A stretch of 64,000 nucleotides of DNA from assembly GCA_029959085.1 (NCBI GenBank), contig JARWIR010000016.1, positions 25,305,499 to 25,369,498 on the forward strand, given 5' to 3'. The notes under the pieces were generated by a model, which was not told the origin of the DNA, did not search any database, and worked only from the letters and a program-made list of their open reading frames with translations. This stretch comes from Nemophila menziesii. Lineage: Eukaryota > Streptophyta > Magnoliopsida > Boraginales > Hydrophyllaceae. Shown here piece by piece: positions 53,287-64,000 of the stretch (positions are counted from its first letter, which is position 1; every line of letters starts with the position of its first letter). A program made the position numbers and the translations under genes.

Positions 53287-55748
53287 GTCAATACTCATAC
53301 AACAATGGGTGGAGAATGGCAGTTGGAGACCGATCCAAATTTGTTTAGGGAGGACTCCTATCACTCATATCTTTTGTTTTTCTTGGATAATAATAGTATC
53401 ACTTGTTAAGACTACTACTGATATAGTTTTTATGTGGGAAAATATTTTGGCCGAGTTTTTTCAAGATGCAGGTCAATTGGTAAGTAACGACAAGTCGCTT
53501 GTCTACTTCTTAAGGAACATGGGAGAAGAGATAGCAACAGAGGTTGTATCCAGAAGCGGCTTTGTTAGGAAAAGAGATTGAGGGAGATATCTCAGATTCT
53601 TAGGTCTATCAGAGAGGAGACCAGCGGGATTCCACGATGATCTAACAAATAGTATTCGAGGACAGCTTACGAGTTAGAAGAGGCAAATCTTTTTATTTTG
53701 GGTCGAGTTACATCAACATAGACAATACTTAGCGTGATGCTAGTTTGTGTGATGCAAACGAAAAAAATTCCTCAGTATGAGTGTTAAGAGATCGATCAAA
53801 TACAATAGGAGTTTATACAGGGTTTATCACCGAAACAACGAAAGATCAATTGAGATCATGGGAGTGGCTATGTAAATTAAAGAGAGTGGGTGGATTCGGA
53901 TAGAGATATATGAAGGAAACTAATAAAACAGTTTTGGAAAAATCAGGGTGGAAGATAGTTCACGATGACAGGTTTTTATGGAGGCAAATGCTTCGTTATA
54001 AGTATTTCAGACATGCCATCCTACAATACAAGGGACGGGTAGCAACTTCTCAAATTAGTAAAACCATCAGGAAGGATCTTCCATTTTGAGACTGATATCT
54101 TGGTGGTATGTAATTAATGAAAAAAATGATGTTTTAGAAGGATATTTGGGTTGGCTCGGTGCCACTCATTGAGGTTGTGATGTCCCCTATTGGGGAGGTT
54201 ATATATGATCATTTCGTGGGCGAATTTTCTCCAGGATGGATCATGGAATTGGGAGAGGTCCCAGTCATTGTTGCTGACTTCAAAGTTAGTTGAATATGCA
54301 AAAATTCAGGTGAAGCATGATGAAGCGATACCAGATTACCTTGTGTGGCAATATGAGGTGAATGAATTATGTTTGATGAAGTTGATAGTTAAGAGCAAGG
54401 AAGATCCAACGAGTGACATGGTCAAGGAATATGACAAAATTTGGAAGCTTAGGTGTCCTCAAAAGGTTAAGGTGTTAATGTGGCAGCCCCCATTAATGAG
54501 AGGTTACCTACGAGACTGAATCTTGTGAAAAAAGGGTCTGGCATACCCACCTCCTTCCCTTGGTGTGGAGTTTAGTCAGAGACCTCCCAATATATTTTTT
54601 AGTAGTGTAATACAGCAAGGAGTATATTAGAACATTGTTCAAGAAGTGGGAGAAAGGGTATTCCGAGAAGATTACTAGTGGGGACATAAGGGAACCAGGT
54701 AGTTCTAGTGAGTGTGGTAACCCGCAAAGAAGGGTCAAAACAAGAGCAGTTGTAGAGAGTGGTATTCCGAGAAGATTACTTGTGGGGACTTAAGGAAATC
54801 TGGTAGTTTTGGCGAGTGCAAAGTCTCGCAAAGAAGGGTCAATATGAGTAGGTGTAGAGAGAGGTAAGACCGCCGCGAATTACTAGTTGAACCAATTTGA
54901 ATAGGGAAATAACCAATCGATAATCATATCTAAGGAGGAAGTCATGGGGGTTTAGTAGGTTACAGACTGACTGAATCTGCAACATCCTTTAAATCTTCGG
55001 ATGATACAGTTTTGACAATGAAAACATGTACTAGAACAATAGGCCAGGCAAATGTGCAAAGTTCCAGCAGCTATCCAAGGTATTGTATAGTTTATAGCAA
55101 ATAAATTGGGCCTCACTTTGGTCAGTATGGCCCATAGGTGCAAAGTTTTGATCTCAAGATGATAGCTACATAGGGGAGTATAGTGGAGCAACAGTTTTGG
55201 GAAGTTCCGAGGGAGATGTTGGATCATATGAGGCATGTTTGGGCCAGAATGTAAAGATCAAGAGTTTGTGTGTGCGTATTTCTTGGAATTGTATATTTGT
55301 GGCAGTCATTTGGATGATCTGGAGTTCAATAAATGATTTATGTTTAATGAAGATAGGAAACCAAGAATGTATGGTATGATATGGAAGGTAAAAGCTTTGG
55401 AAAAAGACTATTTAAGAGCAGGGGGATGTCCATAATGGTATAATTAGTCAGGGGAGTACGGAGATATTGGAGGGTTGGAAGAAACCTAGCAGCGGGTGGA
55501 AAATAAACATGGATGGGAGTGTAGATCCAAATAAAAGATCTGGGAGAGGGGGGGTATAGGTGGACTAATTATGGACGAGAATGGTAATTTTACATGTGGT
55601 TTAGAGAGGAGCATATAGTATTCACTCCTGACCATAGCAGATTAAACTGATATTCATGAGGTTTTGCCCCTGTCGGAGCAGTTGAGGATGTCTATGTTAT
55701 GTGTTGAGATAGATTCACGGGAAGCACATGCCATGATATACAAGGAGT
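53284..55748 (+). mobile_element. LINE remnant (RT C-terminus to RNase H)
   Basis: In shifting frames: ENILAEFFQDAGQLVSNDKS (after the FADD box), the GSWNWERSQSLLLTSKLVEY segment, VWQYEVNELCLMK then IWKLRCPQKVKVLMW (zinc-knuckle region, 54340-54480), SWNCIFVAVIWMIWSSIND (55280-55330), and RNase H (GWKKPSSGWKINMDGSVDPN, 55480; LCVEIDSREAHAMIY, 55700). It stops abruptly at 55748, where a hAT-like end begins. Heavily mutated. Confidence 0.75.
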
Positions 55749-55749
55749 A

Positions 55750-57600
55750 GGGTTGCTCAAAAAACTGTTGGGCCTGCAAAACCGCCCGAAAACCAGCCTA
55801 ACCAAACCCAAGAAAACTGGTCCATCACACCCATGGATTTATATGGGCCATTAATATATATTTTTATGGGTTTGAGCCAGATATTTGGGTTATCCTAGCC
55901 CAATCCACGGTTTATGGTCCTGATCCACATGTCCCTTATAACATTAACTTTTATATTTTTTAATTACATTTTCTATTTTGTTTTTGTTGGACTTGCACAT
56001 ATATAATGTCATTGTAAAACATCATGCCTTCCTCTTATCTTTTATTTTTATCTCTTGCTCTTTGTCATATGCTAGTAAAACTCTAGCATGTCGATAGCCT
56101 TACACCCATCCCTTCATCCCCATCAGTTTGCCATTTCTATGGCTTCCTTTGTACTTTGTATTAATTATCTAAATAATATACACCAACCAATATGGGACGC
56201 ATGTAACTGATGTCTTTCACCACCGATATTGGTTTACTCTAGTTTATGTGGTTACCGTGGTTAAGTGTTTAAATTTATGGTTAATATGATCCGAAAAGGC
56301 TATAAATTGACAAGTTTAGGGTTCGTGTTCTTCAAACTCCCTTTCCAGGTCTATTTTTTCAAAAAAAAAACCTAATTTGTTTCAACTCCGATTCACTTTT
56401 TTTAACTGCATGTGTAGATTTAGTAAGTTTTTGTGGTTTATGTTATTTGTTTGATTTTTACAAATTTATTTTTCTTTTATTTTGATACTTTTAAATGCAT
56501 GAATATATAATTTTTTATATTTTTACCTTATTTTATGTGTTTATTAGTTTGAAATAATAGGCTAAATGATTTGAGCTTAGGTTTTTGCGTATATTATTAT
56601 GATTAATGTTTAAGTATTCGTGCTTTAAGTTTAAAAATACTTACAACTAAGTTTATGTGATTTAAGCTTAAGTGTTTTAAGTCGAAATATATTTTTGAGT
56701 TGAGTTTTGATTATTGATTTACCTTTACTAATTTTAGGTTACCTTGTGGTTTGTGGTTTGTGATTGCATATTCGTGATTACTAAAATGGAGGATGAATCA
56801 ATCATGGTTCTTACCATACAATCTACTCCATGTTTTAATAGAACACATGTAGATAACTCTTCTCCTCAAATCAACTTTTGCCCTTCTAGTAATAAACCCC
56901 CTAAGCCTAAAAAACCAAAGGAAGAAAAATTTGATTGTTGGATTAACTTTGATATTGTTATTTATGATGATGGTAGTATACATGTGTTTTTAAATACTGT
57001 GAACATACTTATGTTTCCGATTCAAGAAACATGATACAAGTAACATGAATAATCACATTAAGTTAAAAAGATTCCCTAAATAACCCTTTTATGAGCCTTT
57101 AGATGATGTCCAGACTCAGATAAATTTTAAAAAAAAAACAAGGAGGGTAAAAATGTAGTTAATACTTTTGTTTTTTCCGTTGAAGTATGTACTAAGGAAC
57201 TAGCTCAAATGGGTACTGTGGATGAATTAAGTTTTAGATTTGTGAACGGTATTGGCTTTTGAAAATTATGTAATACAATGCAACCCAAATATAAAACCAT
57301 ACCATCTAGAATGACCATTATGAGAAAATGAATGTGTATTTATGAGGGAAAAAAACTTAAACTGAAATCTAAAATGAACGACCTTACAATTATCATGACC
57401 ACATACACTTGGACATCTAATCAAAATTTGTATACATGCGTTTGACTGCTTATTATGTTGATTCTAATTGGATTCTGCATAAAAGAATCATTGATGTTTT
57501 GTAAAGTAGAGTATCATAAGGGGGAAACAACTCACAGAAAAGTTTTGTGCATGCAGGTTATTTTGGTTCGGATGAATTGAGTGAGAGTGAGACTCCATAA
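55750..57600 (+). mobile_element. hAT transposon relic (RICESLEEPER-like)
   Basis: It begins TAGGGTTGCTCAAAAAACTG, a typical hAT terminus, directly after the broken LINE. A leader of about 1 kb precedes the transposase relic. No matching right end or 8-bp TSD (ACAAGGAG expected) was found. The solo LTR at 57662 lies just beyond the last recognisable coding, so the 3' half is lost or elsewhere. Confidence 0.6.
56784..57540 (+). pseudogene. hAT transposase N-terminal half, frameshifted
   Basis: Starts MEDESIMVLTIQSTPC. A BED-finger-like segment reads EEKFDCWINFDIVIYDDGSI, but the expected second Cys pair is not preserved. After stops and shifts it reads MGTVDELSFRFVNGIGF, CNTMQPKYKTIPSRMTIMR and TYTWTSNQNLYTCV, then HKGETTHRKV. 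This is the order of RICESLEEPER/DAYSLEEPER-type transposases ('PF.FVE..GF', 'P.Y..PSR', 'T.D.WTS'). The first catalytic Asp (TTDTW) is Tyr here (TTYTW). The C-terminal dimerisation domain is missing. Confidence 0.7.
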
Positions 57601-57661
57601 TTCACTATAACTTTAGCCCTTAGCCAATAACCTGAAGAAAGGTATAATTAAGATGGATTAA

Positions 57662-59224
57662 TGATGTCTCCCTTTTTTTTCTAATTATATTCCCTTAGGA
57701 GACATCATTTTGGGTGATTATTTGACTAAATTGATAGACTTTTAGTGTTTATTCGTTATATTTCATTTTCCCTCCTTCGATTTTAGTATTTTTCATTTAT
57801 TAAGCTTTTGCACGTTAAATATGTTGTTTTAGTGCAAAGTTTGTAGGTTTTTTATGCTAGCAAGGAGAGGAGCCAAGAATTAAAGTCTTAGATCGTGAAA
57901 AGAAGTCAAAGGAGAGAAGAAATATCCCGAAGAATTGATTTGGCAAGCTGCAAATCTGGAATACTGATGTTAATTGCTGATTTTGAGCCACTTAGACTTG
58001 GATTCAGCCTTGACTCGTGAGACAAGCTTTTGTTCCTTATTGAGTTACGAAGATTTGGAAACTTGAATGGGTCAATTTGAAGTTGATTTGAGAATGTTAC
58101 GGCCATTTTACTAACAGTTGTACACCAGTTACGGGAATTACCAATTGGACTTGGGTTTTTAATTACCTAATTAAGCCCAATATTAGACCTAATCCGTTTT
58201 TACCACCTATATAAGCCATCCTAGACCTCATTATTCAGTACCTCTCATTTTATTCTTCAAATTAATCATCCTTAGAAGAGAGCGTCTAGAGGAGGAGCAA
58301 GAGCAGGAGCTGGAGAAAGTTATTTCTTCAAACTATAATCATATTCAATCCTTCAATTAGGTTCTTGATCTTATTTCTGTAATTGATAATGAATAATTTC
58401 TCTTTAATTTCTTTAGTTTTTGATTCAGTTATGAACTAATTTCAATTGTACTTGAGAAACGCATATTGGGTTTAACTAAAACTAGATTAATATATGTTTT
58501 TCTGATTTGGGATTTAAGTATTTAAATTGAATTAGCTATTTGTGTTGGATTTTATTTTATACTTTAATTATTATCTTTAGAGTCATGAACTAAGGGTAAT
58601 TTTTAGTATCTAGGCTATTCAATATAGTGGTGTATTGATCACCTTGACGGGGGGTTTAGATACCGAACTAGGTAATTGCCGTTGGTATTCGCCAATGACC
58701 TTGACAGACTTGACTAACCAATAGCCAGTGCGATAAGAACTTGAACCATTTGAAAGTAGTTTTAATCATCCGGACGGAGTTTAGAACACCGTAGGAGAGC
58801 TCCTTAGTCCACCTTGACGGGGTTAAGGAGACTTTAGAATCCCGACTAGAATAATTATAGCAATTCATCCCTTAACATAAAGCATTAATTAAGAAGGTTT
58901 GAGGTGAATTCCCTTGCGTGACTCAATTATACCTCTCATCTTGCGTCCATCTTATTTACTTGCATTCTTTTATTTCAGTTAATCAGTTAAGCACTTTATT
59001 TTATTGTGTCAGTAGTTCTAAATCAAAACCAAACAAAAATCAATCATATTTTATATTCCGTATTTGCAATTATTACTACTTATCTATTGTACAATTGGGT
59101 TATACCAGTCCAATCCCTGAGAACGAACTCGATTTATCGAATTATTACTTGGACAACCATACACTTGCGGTCTGTGAGTCCTTAATCTTTATCGCATTAT
59201 TTTATAACACACAAGGACCTACCA
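57662..59224 (+). mobile_element. Solo gypsy LTR, 1563 bp, with 5-bp TSD
   Basis: TGATGTCTCCC at the start and GGACCTACCA at the end, flanked by ATTAA (57657-57661 and 59225-59229). TATA box TATATAAG at 58208-58215. It contains family-style blocks GACTTTAGAATCCCG (58832) and ACTTGCGGTCTGTGAG (59163). No PBS follows (no TGGCGCC) and no internal part is present. It arose by LTR-LTR recombination of a full element. Confidence 0.8.
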
Positions 59225-59229
59225 ATTAA

Positions 59230-59771
59230 TTTTATTACTTATATTTGAATTTACCTAAGCTATTCGACTAAGGTTTGCAACTCATATGTTCTTCCTACAA
59301 TACAAGTAAGAGATAATATGTGGTTTAGTATTGTACTTGTGCCTAAGTTTATGGTATGTATTGAGTTAAATAAGTATATTTTCTATGTGGACGTCCTTTA
59401 TCTAGCTCTTGGTTATTGAAAATTATAGGTTTTAAATATAATTCCTTTGTCCGTTGTCCATATAGTTAAGATCTAATTAATATTAACAATTTGAGGCATA
59501 TAATTCATAGCCAGTGATGATAAATATAGTTCATAATCTGAAATTTACAAAATTCTCATCTTAAGTTTCTAAGGTTGTGAATTATACTTCCATTTTATGC
59601 ATAAATAGAAGTTATACTAACGAGTTATTTGCTATTAAACAAAAGAAATCTCTATTATTTATTATGATCATCCAGGAAAATATTAATGTGATAATCAAGG
59701 TTTTGGAAAACGAATATGTGATCTAGGAAGTTATTTAATTTGAAGCAACAAGCCACTGGTGTTGGAAAATG
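59230..59771. other. Intergenic
   Basis: No gene or clear element; may include the far part of the hAT relic split by the solo LTR, but I cannot show it. Confidence 0.3.
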
Positions 59772-60945
59772 TGTGATAAAAATAATGATGATACATGATA
59801 AATACAATAACACACATCCACTACTACCACGAGAAAATTACTACGAGTTCACAAATCTTTTGCAAGTTATTTAAGTAGATCCGTTCTCATGAATTTATTG
59901 GTTAGCACAAACTCGTTTTTATATAAGAAAGCATAGAAGATATTAATTGTTTGGACTAAAAGACATAAATAAAGAAATAATATTTATTTGGTTTTCAGAT
60001 AAGGAATTAAACTAATGCAAATAAATAACTAAGATAATGAAGATGAGGATATAGCTTAGGTCTGCTAGTAAGCACCTATTCTTCTAAATCGTATTCTAAT
60101 TATAAGGGTGATTTAAGCAAATATAAATAGCTAGGATTCTATAATCCTCCTAACTTCTGTCAGGAAAGACTTAGGAGGCAACCTAAACAATACCAGGGGG
60201 CTTGGTAATAAGACCCTGCGCAATGATCGGTGGTTAAATTAAACCTTATTGACTATCTAGTTAGGCAGGCCCGTTTGCATCACGGCGCACACTAAACGAT
60301 TATGTGTTGTTGTCTATAATTGAATTTCCCGCCAAGGTGACAATCCAACTACTAATGGCAGTCCTAAGATTGGACAGATCTAGGGTTGGAATAAGTCAAA
60401 GCACATAATACAAATATGTAAATAAGTAGCTTAATCAATTAACTAGTCACTTTCTCAAATAACATAGAATACATAAATAGAATTCAAGGATTATACATAG
60501 TACAAACCTAGGCTATGGGAAAATTAATTCATAGCTAAATGAAACTGAAGAATAAAGAGATTAGAAACATATTTAAGTTATAGATATAATACAGTTTACC
60601 CTAATGGTAGAGAAATACGACGGAGAAGAGGAGTTTGTCACTATCCAACTTCTTGTCTTCCTCTACTGGAACTTGCGTCTTTGGATGATCTCTAAGTGTT
60701 ATATTGATTAAGGACTGAGCAAGGTCATGTTTACAAAGGTAGGTAGTCATATATATAGGTTTAGGTCGAACTCTAGGTTATGGGCCAAGTCTTGGAGTCC
60801 TAATTCAACTCTAATTCGTATTCCCTAATAATAGGGACTGGTTGACCTTTGGAGTTTGTAAGACACCTTCTCTACAGCTCGAAATCCAATGATCTTTCTA
60901 TCGAAACGACCGCAATTCAAAAACTTTTCCAAATATAACATGGCT
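59772..60945 (-). mobile_element. Truncated gypsy LTR, minus strand
   Basis: The outer end reads (minus) ...TTTTTATCACA, like the LTR at 63869. Inside are the family blocks (plus strand) CCTCCTAACTTCTGTCAGG, CCAGGGGGCTTGGTAATAAG and GACCCTGCGC, and a leftward TATATATA near 60757. The expected LTR start TGATGTCTCC is missing; the sequence passes into the LINE at about 60945-60960. No PBS adjoins. Confidence 0.65.
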
Positions 60946-60949
60946 TGAT

Positions 60950-63627
60950 AATAATACTGCTTTGGATAAACTTAAAGATACTCCAATCACACTTATCCCC
61001 AAGGGGGATACATAAAATAAGATAGGATACTATAAACCTAATTCTTGTGTAAACTTTGGATATAAATTATTGCTAGAATCCTAGCTAACAGACAACAAGA
61101 TTACCAGAACAATATCATCTTACCTACACAAACTACTTTCATAAAGGGAAGGGCAATACAATATAATATCTTAATCGCACATGATATATCTTTCTACTTG
61201 AAAAGAAAATGAAAAAACCTAAAACATATGGCATCGATAAAACTAGACATGTCCAAAGCATATAATCAAGTAAGCTGGTCATTTTTATTTAAAGTTTTTA
61301 GTAAACTCGCTTTTGTAACATATTGATCGGTTAAATTAAGAATCGTGTCACCGCGGTTTCCTTCTAGATTAATGTTAACGGATACAAAATGAATAAATTC
61401 ACCCCTGGACGGGGCCTGAGACAAGGGGACCCACTTTCACCATTACTTTTTAACATGATGACAGAGACTTTTATTAGTATTATCGAAAATAAATATAACA
61501 AGAGGGAGGATACAACACATATAAATCAGCATGCATTGCCAAATATTACTCATCTTCTTTTTGCGGACCATTAGATGTTTTTTCTAAATATTAACGAAGA
61601 AGAAATTATGGCTTTTTAAGAAAGCATGAACCTTTACAGCAAAGCGTTGGGACAACATATCAATTATTCCAAATCAACTATGATTTTTAGCAAGGACATA
61701 CCTAATGACGTTAGGGAATATGTGCGCGAGCATACAAAGACTAACGAGATAGGGGATCTAGGGAAATACCTGGTAATCGCACTATGTCACAAACAGTCAA
61801 AAGTGGAATCCTTGGGCTGGATCGCTGAAAGAATCTTCAAAAATATCAAGGGTTGGAAAGCACAACTTTTATCTGATGGAGGTTAAGAAAATATAATCAA
61901 GGCCATTGTTCAAGATATCTCGGTTTATACTATATCCATTTTTTTGTTTCCCATTTCTTTTTGTAGGAAAATTATGTCAGCTATCTCAAATTTCTGGTTG
62001 GGGTCAGAAGAAAGAAATAGAACACACTGGCTCGCTTGGAAGAAATTGGCAATGGGGGAACTGTTGGGGGAATGGGTTTCAAAGACTTTAAGAGGATGAA
62101 TATTTCCTTACTAGGAGCACAAGTATGGAGAATTTTAAATTAACCAAACACGTCGGCGGCTAAAATCCTGAAAGGTATTTACTTTCCAAAATTGGAATTG
62201 ATGCACGTTAAACTTAGACAAAGTAGAACATGGTCCTGTGCCAGAATTATAGAAGGGAAAGACTTTATTAATAAGCATGGTATTTACAGATTTGGTTCAG
62301 GAAATAACATAAATATTTGAAATGATAAATGGATCAAAACAACTTATAAATTAGAAAACATGTCAGGAAACGACCTACAAAGTTTTTCAAAACTTTGGAT
62401 AAACAATACAAAGGAATACCTGGAGTTATTAGATTAATTATTGCCCCAAACTATTGTCACAAAAAAATTATATAATATAAATGTGAATGATAAACTTATA
62501 TGGTTGCCTTCTAAGAATGAAGAATATACAACAAGAACCGGCTATAAAGTATTGTCTAACATAAAAATAATCAATGAACCATAAGAATCGGCAAAGTATA
62601 GTATTATAGAATACATTATGGGGTACAAACATGCTGACAAAACTGGGAATCTATAAGTGGAAACCTTGCAACAATGGAATACTGACAAACGAAACACTTT
62701 ACAAAAGGAAATACGCAGTCACGAAGGAAAGTAGAGGGTGCCATCAGGAGATAGAGTCTATCCACCATTTATTACTAAGTTGCCAAGTTTGTTAGGTAAT
62801 CTTGTCGGGCTCGTCACTACAAATTAGAACATAGAAAGAAACGGAAGTGGACATCAGGAAAGGGTTTTCGTGAATCATTAAAACTTACAGAGAAGGAGGG
62901 TGGGGTGAGAGAACCATAACAACTTTCCTCAGCATTCAAATATAGAATATCTGGAAGGAGGATATGAAAGGGATCCATGAGATAAAAGTATTAAGGCAGA
63001 TGAAGTGATAAACAATGCTAATATGGCAATGGGAGAACTCTTCGGCTTAGACGGGAAAATGAATAAGGGAAGGGACCAACAAGTAAACAATAGAAGGCTA
63101 AGTGATAAAGAAGACATGAATTGTGGCTCAGACGTGGTATTTATGTGTGACGCTTTATTTAAAGAAGTCTATGAACCCACCAACATAGGAATTGTCCATT
63201 TCACAAAAATCACTGATCAGGGGGAGTACATCGAACTAGACACTATGGCCGATCAGATTATCAAAGGAGAGGCAAAAACAGTCCTAGCAGTAACAAAGGT
63301 GTGCAGTAGTTTCGGCAACATGAAGAAATAACTTACTCGGACAACCTTGAGGTCATTCAAGGTATTAGGTAACTGTCAGCAACAAACTGGATTATCTAGC
63401 CGGCGCTAAGGAAGATTGGGGAATTAGTCAGGTCTTTGGACCAATCACTTTCCAACACGTCTCCAGACAACGTAACAGGGTGGGCAGACAGACTTGCAGA
63501 ATTGGCTAGATAGAGGGCCACATATCGGTTAAAATGCAACACCACAACGCTCCTTAAGCAGTTCAACAAATCGAGCGAATAAATATTCTTGGAAAATCCC
63601 AGCTCCTTGTTATACCGAAAAAAAAAA
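60950..63627 (+). mobile_element. LINE remnant with 3' poly-A
   Basis: Same family as 4160-7930. In order: DTPITLIPKGDT, FIKGRAIQYNILIAHDISF, MASIKLDMSKAYNQVSWSF, GRGLRQGDPLSPLLFNMM (61408 onward), HLLFADH (catalytic FADD with the last Asp changed to His, then a stop), INYSKSTMIFSKD, GDLGKYLVIALCHKQSKVE, a zinc-knuckle region (about 62660-62790), and RNase H-like frames to about 63510. An A10 run at 63618-63627 marks the 3' end. 5' part (EN) absent. Confidence 0.8.
63005..63331 (+). pseudogene. LINE RNase H N-terminal piece
   Basis: An open stretch with CGSDVVFMCDALFKEVYEPT, NIGIVHFTKITDQGEY and GEAKTVLAVTKVCSSFGN: the first strands and helix of the RNase H domain, parallel to TCDACFKNKTEKNGIGIVKR at 4556-4660. 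The following part (NLEVIQGI) lies after a frameshift at about 63330. Confidence 0.6.
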
Positions 63628-63792
63628 GATACATGAGGTTAAGAAAGACTTGGGTTGAAACTCATGAAATGACATCTTAATACAAAATTACATATCTACA
63701 TTTTACTTGGGTAGTATAATTTATTAAAATTTGGTAAATTTTCAGAAGAACTAGTATAATTCATTAAACATATATAAAAGAATAAAAGAACT

Positions 63793-63868
63793 AGGGATGT
63801 CAATGGGTACGGGTTTGCGAGTATCCGCCCCACCTCACTTTAAACGGGGCAAGTGGCGTGGCCTAGGG
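63793..63868 (+). mobile_element. hAT-like terminal fragment
   Basis: TAGGGATGTCAATGGGTACG and the following GGGCGGATACTC-like (reverse) content resemble a hAT 5' end. It is cut after about 75 bases by an LTR. Confidence 0.45.
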
Positions 63869-64000
63869 TGTGATAAAAAGATATAATAATTAGATGCAAA
63901 TAAACACCCTAAACTGAGCACGGTTCTGCAAGTATACAGATCGTATGCAAGTTTTAATGATTAAGTAAGATTCGTTCCGCAGAGACTACGAAGGTCAGGA
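63869..64000 (-). mobile_element. Gypsy LTR end, minus strand, runs off the window
   Basis: On the minus strand it reads CTTCGTAGTCTCTGCGGAAC and ACTTGCATACGATCTGTATAC and ends TTTTTATCACA. It aligns with 24434-24691 and 30878-31124. No PBS lies beyond its end, so it is a 3' or solo LTR, inserted in or next to the hAT fragment. Confidence 0.75.

Noticed and set aside
58918..59229. 103-codon frame
   Set aside because: Lies within the solo gypsy LTR and overlaps its end.

Overview
The window is nuclear DNA of a flowering plant, most likely a eudicot. It is AT-rich, has split genes with GT-AG introns, and is full of Ty1/copia and Ty3/gypsy LTR elements, L1-type LINEs with an RNase H tail, tRNA-derived SINEs, and hAT and Mutator-like elements. 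I cannot name the species. Only two ordinary host genes are visible, both on the minus strand: an intronless PRA1-family membrane-trafficking gene (2710-3324) and a three-coding-exon gene (34841-38333) for a 1031-residue zinc-finger protein that resembles the HAPLESS 8 family. Almost everything else is transposon, in layers whose order can often be read from target-site duplications (TSDs).

Region by region. 1-1503: minus-strand gypsy remnant with a collapsed pol. 1657-2118: LINE RNase H fragment behind a TATA-like box. 2710-3324: PRA1 gene. 4160-7930: decayed LINE, minus. 8379-19609: a plus-strand, ORF-less copia-type element (called E2) whose 5' LTR is split by a very young minus-strand element (E1, 9592-15679). 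E1 carries one long ORF of non-pol type. 19611-21396: LINE stub, then a 1.5-kb Mutator-like element with gene-like GC-rich cargo. 22054-24433: LINE with a long open frame, interrupted by a 192-bp MULE-type MITE. 24434-31124: gypsy element with a 5'-truncated LTR, decayed gag and almost no pol. 31910-33005: foldback element, SINE and a possible hAT MITE. 34841-39600: the zinc-finger gene, with a probable 5'-UTR intron. 41720-43440: LINE remnant. 43498-49574: complete but mutated copia element. 49825-51061: probable solo gypsy LTR. 51496-51960: hAT-type MITE. 53284-55748: LINE. 55750-57600: hAT transposase relic. 57662-59224: solo gypsy LTR. 59772-60945: truncated LTR. 60950-63627: LINE. 63793-64000: hAT end and the edge of a further LTR.

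How the parts work together. The two host genes show no functional link. The most interesting unit is the pair E1/E2. Both have tRNA-iMet-type primer sites, matching polypurine tracts, related LTRs and a short dead gag stub, but no protease, integrase or reverse transcriptase. They must therefore have been moved in trans. E1 has nearly identical LTRs and an intact 439-466-codon ORF that resembles the plant 'putative transposon protein' domain, with an acidic N-terminus, a coiled coil and an SR-rich basic tail. This ORF is the best candidate here for an undescribed function. All family names come from reading motifs by eye; no database search was run.
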